Part shown: piece by piece, positions 22,157 to 30,461 of the stretch | How the letters are laid out: the number at the start of each line of letters is the position of its first letter | Numbering within the stretch: the first letter of the stretch is position 1 | IMG/VR virus record: IMGVR_UViG_3300024262_000109 | Coordinates: 1 to 37,433 of that record | From: a virus | Length of the DNA stretch: 37,433 bases | Reading direction: 5' to 3' (one strand) | The notes under the pieces: model-generated | The model's input: only the letters and a program-made list of their open reading frames with translations | What the model was told of the DNA's origin: nothing | Database searches by the model: none | Program-made: the position numbers and the translations under genes

Positions 22157-25100
22157 GAAAAATCAGAAGATGGTAGATAACACAAATGGTTGTGAAAATA
22201 AAGAGAATAGAAATCCTCAAAGTAATGTTACTCTTATAGAACCAAATTGCGCTAATATTAATAAAAGTGTGGTTAATGGAATTCCACAATATCAAGACAT
22301 GTACATTTTTGCTGAATTGGTGGCTGAAAGTAAAGGGAGAACTGTTATTATTGATGGAAATACATCAAGTACCACTTCGAAAAAATTAAATTTTATTGGA
22401 AACGATCAAACTGATGAAAATGAAAATAACCCAAATAGATTAAATTTCACAACCAATTATTATGATGGTAGTAATGGTGAGGGTGAATATTATGAAGGTT
22501 TTGGAATGAATGATATTAAAATTGTTGTTAATTCATCATTTATACCACAAGTTGATATTCAATTTATTGATATTAGAGGTTTAGCGTTTTTTAATCAAAA
22601 AGATTCACCGTATAGAATATTATTTGATTTCCCACCACCAATATTTAAATTAACAGTTAAAGGTTATTATGGTAAAGCACTAACATATAAATTACATCTT
22701 GTTAGCTATACTTCGGAATTTAGTTCCCAAAACGGTAACTTTATTATTGACGCAAAATTTGTTGCAGTAACATTTGCACCATTATCAGATGTTTTATTTA
22801 GATATGTTGTAAATTTTCCAATGATAAATAATATGAACTCAAGTAGTTCATTGACTACTCTACCACCAGCAAACACTTTTGAATTAATCTTAAAATTAAA
22901 GAATCTTTATAAAGCTATTGGTAATAAATTAAAAACAGACATAGACAATAAAAATTTCCAATCAACATTAACATCATTAGAAAATATTGATAGTGTTATT
23001 GGTATGTTGAATACCGTACCTAAAAACCAAAACGAGGTTTTAAGTAGTGGCAATCAAAAACCATATATTATAATTAAAACACCACAAACAGATTCAACAC
23101 AAAAAAATGAAGCATATGATCTTACACCAATTGGGTCATTAAATGTATATGATAAATTGATTCAAGATCAAGAAAGTAGTAATACTAGTACAAACTTAAA
23201 GAATAGATTAGTTATTGGTTATGAAATTGGAACTAATTTGAGTACAAGTGATGACGAATTTCTATCATCCGATAATTCAATTCCTTGGTTTAATTCTGAA
23301 ACTCAAAATTATAGTACATATACCACACCATTATCGAAATATAAAAAAATGTTATTAGATAATAGTCCAGCATCAATTAATATTAACGATACTGATATAG
23401 GAGAACCTAAACCTTTTATTAATAATAAAAGTGTTAAAGAGTCAAAAGAAATTAAAACACAATATTATTCAATAGATATTACTGATTTTTATTATAAAAT
23501 TTATAAAGAAAAAACTAAATTAAATACTGAAAGAGAAAATTTATCGATAATTATTAGTGATAAGATTAATAATATGGTTATTGAAAATCTTGGAATGATA
23601 CCATCAATATACAATATTTTTAATATTATTTTAACTGATGTTGATAGGTTTTTTCAGATAATGAAAACCAAATCAATCGAAGCTGAAACTTCACATAATC
23701 TCGATACGAATAGAAATAAAATTTATGAACTGACTAAAGGTATTGACACACCAATAATTGACGCTGAAAAACAACATATTTATTCATACCCATTAATTAT
23801 CGAAAACTCAAATATTTTTGGTGGAATACAACGAGAAAGAAAAGCACCAATTAATCTTCGTGAAAGTGGTGTTGAGTTTCCTGAATTAGACTTGGTTAGT
23901 GATTTTATGAAAACCTTTAGTCTTCAAGATTTTCAATCCGACTTATATAATCAAAGAGATAACCAAAATGATGATGGAACATATAAATGGTTACCAATAA
24001 CACCATTCGACTCAACACTTGTTGGTACAACAGCAGAAAGTCCATATTTAGGTATTACTGATAATATTATTGATGAAGCACTTAAGATATTTTTAATGAG
24101 ATTTTACATTTTAACACAGGGTGTTGTTACTGATAATTTTTATGAGAAAAAAGATAATAATGTATATCTGAATATGTTCTCAGCCACTGAAGCAATTAAT
24201 TTAGCTTCAACCATGACAACAGTTGAAAATATTAAAATGTTGAGAAACAATGCACAAAGATATAAAAATAATCTCGATAATGAAGATGGTTTTTATGATT
24301 ATATTCAAAAACTTAATTATACTGGTAAAACTGATGGTGGGGAGATAGTCCAATTTAAACTATATGATTTTCTAACCGATGAAATTAAATCATTTCCAAT
24401 AACTCCGAAAAAATCAAATACTGATAAAGTATATACTGATAGAAATAATGAAAATTTTGAAGGACTTAAATTGGTGTATGTTGAAGGTGGTATACCGTTA
24501 CTTGATAATACTGAAGATAAAGATTCTACAAATCCTATTGATAAATTTAATATTGATGCGGAAGAGAAAGGATTTTTAAGGAAAATTTTTAAAGGAAATC
24601 CTGCTGAATACTTTTTTGAGTTTACTTCACAGAATTTAATTTTTATTAGTGATAGTAAGAATAATAGTGATAATGTTATAATTGATGGTCTTTCGACATG
24701 GACAAGATATTTGTGGAATGATAAATATGATAATAGTAAATTTCCAGATACTCTTACACAAGCATTAGCTGAAGGAAATGCTGCCTTTGATACGAATGAT
24801 AGAAAAGACAAAAATAAATTAAATTCTGGAAATAATTTTATCGATCTTTGGAGTACACAATTAGGGACTATTAATCCAAACATACTTAACACACTTACTG
24901 GTAATACAACACTTACAGGTGATACTAATTTAAGTCCATTATTAGTTCTTTCGTGTTTTGGTAATATATTAAGTCCGTATAATAAATATCCAACTGATTT
25001 AAATAATTTAATATTTAACACACCTGCCGTTGTTGAAGTCCCAATAATTTATGCACAATATCTGGGAATACTTGTCGATGCTATTGAAAATGAATGGGAA

Positions 25101-26729
25101 GATGAGATTTTAGAGTATTTTACTATTAATGAAGATTTTTTAAATAATGGTGGTTATTTTATTCTTGCCGATTTACATGATGTTAAATATTATTTATCTC
25201 AAAAGGATAAAAATATTTTTAAAGCAGAATATATTAAATACTTAAATGGACAACATAATGATGTGATAAGAGGTATTACAAGTTTAATTAATGATGTTAG
25301 AACAGCACCTATAGATACAACAGCATTTGAGTATTCTAGGTTATATGAATACCATTTAAATCCAAATAGTCTTTTTGATTTTTCTAAATATTACGGTACT
25401 TCAACTAAAGGAAAATATTTTTATTTGATTAAAGATTTTGCTGAAAGATGGAATATTATTAATTATAGTCAATTAACATTTAAAATGTCATCAACTGAAA
25501 TAGGTTATACTAGTCTTAAAACAAAAAATCTTAATACTGATAATAAAGGAATTAATGATAAATATTTTGTGCAATTTTTTAGTAAATTAGATGAGGTATT
25601 AAAAGATAAAGAAAAGGAAATATTAAATAAAGAAAATGCACTAAAAAAATTAGAAGGTGATGTTGATATTGTAACACAATTATATTATTCATTTAAAAAT
25701 ATTAATGATAAATGGCTCACAGGTGCACCTAAAACACAAATAAAATACCCATATAATAAAAAGGGTAAAAATCTAATCGATTCGTTTGCTTTTGTTGATA
25801 GAGGAATGAATCCAAATGGGGACACTATTATTAATGGTGAAATTCTTATAGAGATGTTAAGTGACCATAATATCAGTTTATTTTCAGTATTAACACAATT
25901 ATTATCACTAAATGGTTTCATGTTTTTCCCACTTCAAAACTTTATGAGTTTTGAAAATGCTGAATGGGAAGATTCGTTTAAAATTACTGATGAAACAAAT
26001 GTTAAATCATCACCAACATTTGTATGTATGTATATGGGTGGTAGTGCTAGTTATCCATCAGTCTCTGGAAATGGTTTTGTAAATGATGGTGTTATTGATA
26101 TTTCAGAACCCGGATTACCTAGTTTCAACACAATCGAACCATCAGACACTAGTGATGTACAAGAAGATAATAATACCGATTTTCCTTGGCGACAAGTACG
26201 TGCATTTAAAGTTGGTTTTGGAACACAAAATCAATCAATGTTTGTTGACATGAAAATTGATAGTAAGGAATATCCTGATACTAATGAAAGTATCCAAATA
26301 TTATCAAGATTAGCTGGGGATAATAATCCCGATGCACCAGTTCCAAAAGGTCAAAATCTTTATAATTTATATGAAAATAGATCATATAAAGCAACGATCA
26401 CTGGTCTTGGAAATATGATGATTCAACCAACACAATATTTTCAATTAGAAAATGTTCCATTATTTAATGGTGCTTATGTAATACTTGATATTGAACATAA
26501 AATCACTCAAAATAAAATGGTTACTAGTTTTTCGGGCACTAAATTATTAAAATATCCTGTAGCAAAAGTAACTAGTCCAGTAGCACTTACAGGATATAAA
26601 GGTTTATCGGCTGGTGATATTGTTGTGAATGCGCTTAATTATGAAAATATTTTATCTGACAATAAAAAAACTAATTACAAATCAATGTATTATGGTGTCG
26701 AACCCAATAATGCTGGATTAAAACTATAA
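22155..26729 (+). CDS. Giant baseplate hub-like protein
   Basis: This 1524-residue protein has two recognisable ends. Residues about 115-220 (FGMNDIKIVVNSSFIPQVDI, then RILFDFPPPIFKLTVKGYYG and the LHLVSYTSEF strand) match the N-terminal barrel of phage tail hub proteins of the gp27/gpD type, with the VDIxFxDxRG motif. Residues 1411-1467 (YKATITGLGNMMIQPTQYFQ to MVTSFSGTKLLKYP) match the C-terminal hub strand set (GN-x-x-I-x-P, then a final strand pair with H-x-I). About 1200 residues of unknown sequence lie between, much larger than any hub insert I know. The start codon at 22155 overlaps the late motif; 22170 is a likely alternative. The lysozyme follows 4 bases later, a T4 gp27/gp5-like pairing. 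Confidence 0.62.
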   Translation: MKNQKMVDNTNGCENKENRNPQSNVTLIEPNCANINKSVVNGIPQYQDMYIFAELVAESKGRTVIIDGNTSSTTSKKLNFIGNDQTDENENNPNRLNFTTNYYDGSNGEGEYYEGFGMNDIKIVVNSSFIPQVDIQFIDIRGLAFFNQKDSPYRILFDFPPPIFKLTVKGYYGKALTYKLHLVSYTSEFSSQNGNFIIDAKFVAVTFAPLSDVLFRYVVNFPMINNMNSSSSLTTLPPANTFELILKLKNLYKAIGNKLKTDIDNKNFQSTLTSLENIDSVIGMLNTVPKNQNEVLSSGNQKPYIIIKTPQTDSTQKNEAYDLTPIGSLNVYDKLIQDQESSNTSTNLKNRLVIGYEIGTNLSTSDDEFLSSDNSIPWFNSETQNYSTYTTPLSKYKKMLLDNSPASININDTDIGEPKPFINNKSVKESKEIKTQYYSIDITDFYYKIYKEKTKLNTERENLSIIISDKINNMVIENLGMIPSIYNIFNIILTDVDRFFQIMKTKSIEAETSHNLDTNRNKIYELTKGIDTPIIDAEKQHIYSYPLIIENSNIFGGIQRERKAPINLRESGVEFPELDLVSDFMKTFSLQDFQSDLYNQRDNQNDDGTYKWLPITPFDSTLVGTTAESPYLGITDNIIDEALKIFLMRFYILTQGVVTDNFYEKKDNNVYLNMFSATEAINLASTMTTVENIKMLRNNAQRYKNNLDNEDGFYDYIQKLNYTGKTDGGEIVQFKLYDFLTDEIKSFPITPKKSNTDKVYTDRNNENFEGLKLVYVEGGIPLLDNTEDKDSTNPIDKFNIDAEEKGFLRKIFKGNPAEYFFEFTSQNLIFISDSKNNSDNVIIDGLSTWTRYLWNDKYDNSKFPDTLTQALAEGNAAFDTNDRKDKNKLNSGNNFIDLWSTQLGTINPNILNTLTGNTTLTGDTNLSPLLVLSCFGNILSPYNKYPTDLNNLIFNTPAVVEVPIIYAQYLGILVDAIENEWEDEILEYFTINEDFLNNGGYFILADLHDVKYYLSQKDKNIFKAEYIKYLNGQHNDVIRGITSLINDVRTAPIDTTAFEYSRLYEYHLNPNSLFDFSKYYGTSTKGKYFYLIKDFAERWNIINYSQLTFKMSSTEIGYTSLKTKNLNTDNKGINDKYFVQFFSKLDEVLKDKEKEILNKENALKKLEGDVDIVTQLYYSFKNINDKWLTGAPKTQIKYPYNKKGKNLIDSFAFVDRGMNPNGDTIINGEILIEMLSDHNISLFSVLTQLLSLNGFMFFPLQNFMSFENAEWEDSFKITDETNVKSSPTFVCMYMGGSASYPSVSGNGFVNDGVIDISEPGLPSFNTIEPSDTSDVQEDNNTDFPWRQVRAFKVGFGTQNQSMFVDMKIDSKEYPDTNESIQILSRLAGDNNPDAPVPKGQNLYNLYENRSYKATITGLGNMMIQPTQYFQLENVPLFNGAYVILDIEHKITQNKMVTSFSGTKLLKYPVAKVTSPVALTGYKGLSAGDIVVNALNYENILSDNKKTNYKSMYYGVEPNNAGLKL

Positions 26730-26733
26730 TAAA

Positions 26734-27573
26734 ATGGGAAAAATAATTAAATTATCAGAATCTGGTGAAACATTTATTCGAAGTATATGTAATGGTAATG
26801 GTACTGCACATGTTAGTGGTGGAGCAAGTTATGTATTACCATATTGTACACCAAAATCAACTCTTAAAGTCTGGACATCAAATCAAAATATTAATGGTGG
26901 AATAGAAACTGATGGTCAATTAGCCGATGCATTAATTAGATTATATAATAAATATGGAGAACTATATAGTATAGACCCAAATATTATGGTAGCACAAGCG
27001 CATACAGAGTCAGGATTATATATTTGGAATTACGCACCAAATAGTACTGCTTCTGGTATTAGTCAGTTTATTGTTGGAACTATACATGAACTTATAATTT
27101 CTAATAATCGTGGGGAATTTAGTAACGCTGAAAGACAAGCGATAACAAAAAACATTAATGGATATACATTTACATCAAGTACATCACAACCTAAAGACCC
27201 GTTTTTAGTTAATAATGAATTAGGTAGACAAAATAGAGAACAATTACATCAAAATACAATTGATAATCTTGAAATAATGATAAAAGCACAATTTGTATAT
27301 ATGAGATTTATTTCATCACGTTGTGATGGGTTAGCAAGTAGTGCTTTGTTCGGATATAATAGAGGACCGTACTACGTCAAAGGAACATCATATGTTCAAG
27401 CAATAACTACTGCCAAAAACGTTAGTGTTGGTTATGAAAAAGAGGGTATTGATTATGTATATAAAATATTTAAATTACTATATACTAGATTTGGAATTGA
27501 ATACGCTAAATTAAATATCACTCAAAATGGTTTAGATACGTTCAATAAAAAAACGGACCCGTTTTTAGGTTAA
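26734..27573 (+). CDS. Tail-associated lytic transglycosylase/lysozyme
   Basis: This 279-residue peptidoglycan-degrading enzyme has an SLT-type fold. Residues 78-112 contain YSIDPNIMVAQAHTESGLYI with catalytic Glu92 in HTESGL, then ASGISQF (106-112), matching the family A-x-G-h-x-Q-F motif. YNRG (208-211) matches the substrate-cleft motif N-x-G. The N-terminal residues 1-70 are a separate Gly- and Ser-rich part. It lacks a signal peptide, so delivery as part of the tail tip is more likely than secretion. It starts 4 bases after the hub-like gene and is the last gene of this plus-strand pair. It ends in a hairpin shared with the convergent gene. Confidence 0.8.
   Translation: MGKIIKLSESGETFIRSICNGNGTAHVSGGASYVLPYCTPKSTLKVWTSNQNINGGIETDGQLADALIRLYNKYGELYSIDPNIMVAQAHTESGLYIWNYAPNSTASGISQFIVGTIHELIISNNRGEFSNAERQAITKNINGYTFTSSTSQPKDPFLVNNELGRQNREQLHQNTIDNLEIMIKAQFVYMRFISSRCDGLASSALFGYNRGPYYVKGTSYVQAITTAKNVSVGYEKEGIDYVYKIFKLLYTRFGIEYAKLNITQNGLDTFNKKTDPFLG
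27547..27566. terminator. Terminator-like hairpin at the convergent lysozyme/core gene ends
   Basis: A 7-bp stem AAAAACG (27549-27555) with CGTTTTT (27560-27566) and a 4-base loop lies within the last codons of the lysozyme gene and reaches the end of the convergent gene. The A- and T-rich stem ends could serve both directions. Weaker than the other hairpins. Confidence 0.4.
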
Positions 27574-28356
27574 TTCCTTTTTCAATTCATAAAGTTCAAT
27601 AATATTATCGTCAACATTTTTTTCATCATAAACCATTTCATTAATTTTCTGAATTGCTTTTTCAAATGATTTAATTGCCATATCTTTAGTGTCTTCACTA
27701 TTTATTTTATTTAATATTGAAAGACTCTCAGTTTTAAATTCTTCAAGAAGTGTTTTTTTCTGATCACTATCTGATTTAATAAGTTTCTTTAATAAATCTC
27801 TATCACCTTCATCAAGTGAAACATATTTCTCATTGAATTTACCAACAGCAATCTCAATAACTTCTTCATTAAGTGGTTCAACATCAACATTTTCAAGTAA
27901 TGTCGTTTTAGGTGTTTGAATATGTTTTAAAACTAAAACGAATGCTTCATGCATTTTATCGATATCAGTCACACTATAATCTTCAAGTGTTTCGTTAATT
28001 AATACATCGATTGCTTCATATAATTTTACAGTATTGTTATCTTTAGGTATATCAGCTTCATTAACGAATTTTTTTAATTTACTACGTTCCGCATCAATTT
28101 CTTCAATAGTATATATCTCAAACAAATTAATATGTTTATCAATATAATCTTTAGCAAGTAATTCATTTTCAATATATTTTCCTGCAAGATTATTAAAAAC
28201 TTTGAATTCTAATTGAAGAATCGGAGAATCTTTTACAATACCAAGTAGTTCATTTGATATTTCTTTAGATTCTTGAATATTTTTCTTATTAAAATAAGAT
28301 TCTTGGAGTTTCTCTGAAACTAATAAATTAATAATTCCTATATTGAAGTTTTTCAT
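27565..28356 (-). CDS. Hypothetical helical late protein in head gene cluster (gp67/gp68 position)
   Basis: This 263-residue, acidic, probably all-helical protein is of unknown family. Segments such as FNNLAGKYIENELLAKDYID and LVLKHIQTPKTTLLENVDVE show heptad-like spacing. It contains (L/I)-x-E sites (LQE 18-20, IQE 27-29) compatible with prohead-protease processing. It lies between the portal and protease genes, the place of the small core proteins gp67 and gp68 in T4, so an internal head role is plausible, but sequence similarity is not evident. Its stop overlaps the lysozyme gene end by 9 bases. A late-type motif lies 13 bases upstream. Confidence 0.5.
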   Translation of the reverse strand: MKNFNIGIINLLVSEKLQESYFNKKNIQESKEISNELLGIVKDSPILQLEFKVFNNLAGKYIENELLAKDYIDKHINLFEIYTIEEIDAERSKLKKFVNEADIPKDNNTVKLYEAIDVLINETLEDYSVTDIDKMHEAFVLVLKHIQTPKTTLLENVDVEPLNEEVIEIAVGKFNEKYVSLDEGDRDLLKKLIKSDSDQKKTLLEEFKTESLSILNKINSEDTKDMAIKSFEKAIQKINEMVYDEKNVDDNIIELYELKKELT

Positions 28357-28369
28357 GCTATTTAATTTT

Positions 28370-28380
28370 ATATAAATACT
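28370..28380 (-). promoter_or_regulatory. Late-type promoter motif for the 263-aa core-like gene
   Basis: The minus strand reads AGTATTTATAT, 13 bases before the ATG. It also follows the portal gene end by 27 bases, so it may re-initiate transcription after the portal. Confidence 0.62.
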
Positions 28381-28407
28381 ACAAATACAAATAAATGCTA
28401 CTATAGA

Positions 28408-30390
28408 TTAATTATCTAACTCAATATCTTCAATATTATCGATTTCTACATCAATAATATTATCATTTTTTTCTTGAGTATTAAAACGCTTACTGTTTTC
28501 TAATAACTGATCAATCTCATTAACCATATTTTGAGCCTTACTATTTAATATGTTATTTTTTTTATTATTCTCTTGTATTATTTTTTTCTGTTTATTATTT
28601 TTATTCTTTTCCTCTTCTTGGGTATTAGAATTAACAAGTTTTTCGAGATAATTATTATATTCTTCTTCACTCATATTGGTTTCCATCATTGGGGGTATAC
28701 CACCACCAATATCACCACCGATGTCTCCACCCATATCACCTGCTGCATTATCTAATGGAGCACCCATATCACCACCTACTGGGGGCATACCTGCATCACC
28801 TTCTGGTGGCGCACCACCTTCAGTTCCACCACTAACTTCCATATCATCAATTGGTACACCATATCTCTTATCAATATCGGCAAACAAACCAGATTTCTTA
28901 ATAGTAACTGGTGAATCTGCAAGTTCTTGCATAACAACTTTCTCCATCTTTTGTTGTTTTAAATCATCAACAATTTCTCTGTCACTCATATTAAATAATA
29001 TACGTTTTGCTGTTGTGTGTGACATTGCAGCAATACCACCTTCAGCACGAGTTAAATCTGTATATGTTTGTGCTTTATCTCTTAATAATTCAGATTTTAA
29101 CAATTCTTGTTGAGTAGATGGGTTTGTAAGTGTTAATTGGAAACTACTTAAATCTTCCCCACTATAACCTAATAAATAAAGATGAATCATTGCCATCTTA
29201 TTAAGTTCCTGAATCATTGCTTGTTGAATACGATTAATTTTTTTAGAAAATCTAATATCGTATTGTGCCATATTTTTACCACCACCAGATGCATCTTGAA
29301 AACTTAAAAATGGTTTTGGAACACCAAGACCAGTAAATAAATTATCTCTAAGATATTCAATATCAGCGATTTGATCAAGATTCTGTGCTCCCGGTAGGGT
29401 ATCAATCCCAGTTTGAGTATTTTGGTTTCTTACAGGAAGGAAATAATCTTCGTCATTACCTAATATATTAAAACGGTAATCAATTTGTCCATCATTAGGT
29501 GCAACTTGTGCTGTTTTTTTGAATGTTGTTGCAACCTTGTAGATATATTCTTCAATATCGTCTTCATCGATATTACCAACATCAATCTTAAATACTTTTT
29601 TCTCCCCAGCACGAATGATTCTATATGTAAGCATAGCATCTTCAGCCATTACAAGTTGACGGAATACTCTACGAACTTTATTTAAAATGGAACTACCATA
29701 AGGTAAATATTTATCATCACCAAGTAATCTAAAATGCGCTATTTCGAAAACATTAAATTCATCACCAGTCATTCGTTCTTTGAATTTAACTAATGGTTTT
29801 CCGTTTTGTATCCTTTCAAATCTCTCAATCTCATAATTAACTAATTGTTTTACATGAGAAATACCTTTTTTTCTTTCACCATATAATAAAACAAAATTAT
29901 CGCCATATTTACAAACATTTCTTACCCAAAAAGGTAAATTAACATTTACATTAACAGTATCATAGAAAAATTCTTCTAATATTTTTTTTATTCTTTCTTT
30001 ACTTGAATAAATATTAAGCATTTTCCCGTTTAACCCAATTGTTGTGGCTTCTTCCATAAATAAATCCAAAGCACTACTGATAATTGGGTAATATTCCATA
30101 CCTTCATAATCAATATATGCTGGAAGTCTGGCTGCTTCATATTGTAATGCTTTTTGGAATCCTCTATCTGTTGTTCGGAAAAATTTACTTTGAAGTTCAC
30201 GTTTCTGTTCAATTTCTAAACCTTTCTTATGAATTTCTTCAGGGGAATTACCTCTAATAACAATTTTTGATTTCTCTGTTGTCGCTACTGGTGCACTAGC
30301 AGATGATTCTTGATTTCCAAAACCGTCAAGATTTAACATCTTGTTTAGTTCTTGATATATTGTACCGCTATTTTTCTTTTCGTCAGTCAT
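28408..30390 (-). CDS. Portal protein, gp20-like
   Basis: This 660-residue dodecameric vertex protein is the DNA entry and exit channel. The central region shows FRTTDRGFQKALQYEAARLP near the N-terminus, EYYPIISSALDLFMEEATTI, an ERMTGDEFNVFEIAHFRLLG segment, and DNLFTGLGVPKPFLSFQDAS, all typical of T4-type portals. C-terminal residues after about 520 are an addition: a Gly/Pro/Met/Asp-rich low-complexity tail (522-568), then an acidic helical end. T4 gp20 is 524 residues, so the extra tail accounts for most of the difference. The gene lies between terminase and the core-like gene, the T4 order 17-20. A tandem pair of late motifs precedes it. Confidence 0.92.
   Translation of the reverse strand: MTDEKKNSGTIYQELNKMLNLDGFGNQESSASAPVATTEKSKIVIRGNSPEEIHKKGLEIEQKRELQSKFFRTTDRGFQKALQYEAARLPAYIDYEGMEYYPIISSALDLFMEEATTIGLNGKMLNIYSSKERIKKILEEFFYDTVNVNVNLPFWVRNVCKYGDNFVLLYGERKKGISHVKQLVNYEIERFERIQNGKPLVKFKERMTGDEFNVFEIAHFRLLGDDKYLPYGSSILNKVRRVFRQLVMAEDAMLTYRIIRAGEKKVFKIDVGNIDEDDIEEYIYKVATTFKKTAQVAPNDGQIDYRFNILGNDEDYFLPVRNQNTQTGIDTLPGAQNLDQIADIEYLRDNLFTGLGVPKPFLSFQDASGGGKNMAQYDIRFSKKINRIQQAMIQELNKMAMIHLYLLGYSGEDLSSFQLTLTNPSTQQELLKSELLRDKAQTYTDLTRAEGGIAAMSHTTAKRILFNMSDREIVDDLKQQKMEKVVMQELADSPVTIKKSGLFADIDKRYGVPIDDMEVSGGTEGGAPPEGDAGMPPVGGDMGAPLDNAAGDMGGDIGGDIGGGIPPMMETNMSEEEYNNYLEKLVNSNTQEEEKNKNNKQKKIIQENNKKNNILNSKAQNMVNEIDQLLENSKRFNTQEKNDNIIDVEIDNIEDIELDN
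28687..28827 (-). repeat. Gly/Pro/Met low-complexity repeat in the portal C-terminus
   Basis: A repeated unit on the model of GGDMG/GGDIGG and (M/A)PPxGG encodes residues 522-568 of the portal. The DNA repeats on the plus strand as ATCACCACC-like units. The Pro-Pro-Glu-Gly motif also occurs in the 720-aa protein at 34682-34870. Confidence 0.6.
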
Positions 30391-30412
30391 TTTTATATTT
30401 TTTTATATTTTT

Positions 30413-30423
30413 TTATAAATACT
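30413..30423 (-). promoter_or_regulatory. Late-type promoter motif for the portal
   Basis: The minus strand reads AGTATTTATAA, 22 bases before the portal ATG. It is the nearer of two tandem motifs. Confidence 0.62.
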
Positions 30424-30448
30424 TTCTAATTTTAGAAAAGTCTATTTT

Positions 30449-30459
30449 ATATAAATACA
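30449..30459 (-). promoter_or_regulatory. Second late-type promoter motif upstream of the portal
   Basis: The minus strand reads TGTATTTATAT, two bases after the terminase stop and 58 before the portal start. The region between the two motifs contains no other gene. Confidence 0.5.
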
Positions 30460-30461
30460 AT

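Noticed and set aside
24317-25021. A 234-residue open frame on the minus strand within the hub-like gene
   Set aside because: It is wholly antisense to a well-supported long gene, has no start-site context, no late or early motif and a shadow-like hydrophobic composition.
28676-29113. A Pro/Ser-rich 145-residue plus-strand frame opposite the portal tail
   Set aside because: Its composition is the reverse translation of the portal Gly/Pro repeats; the portal frame has clear family motifs.
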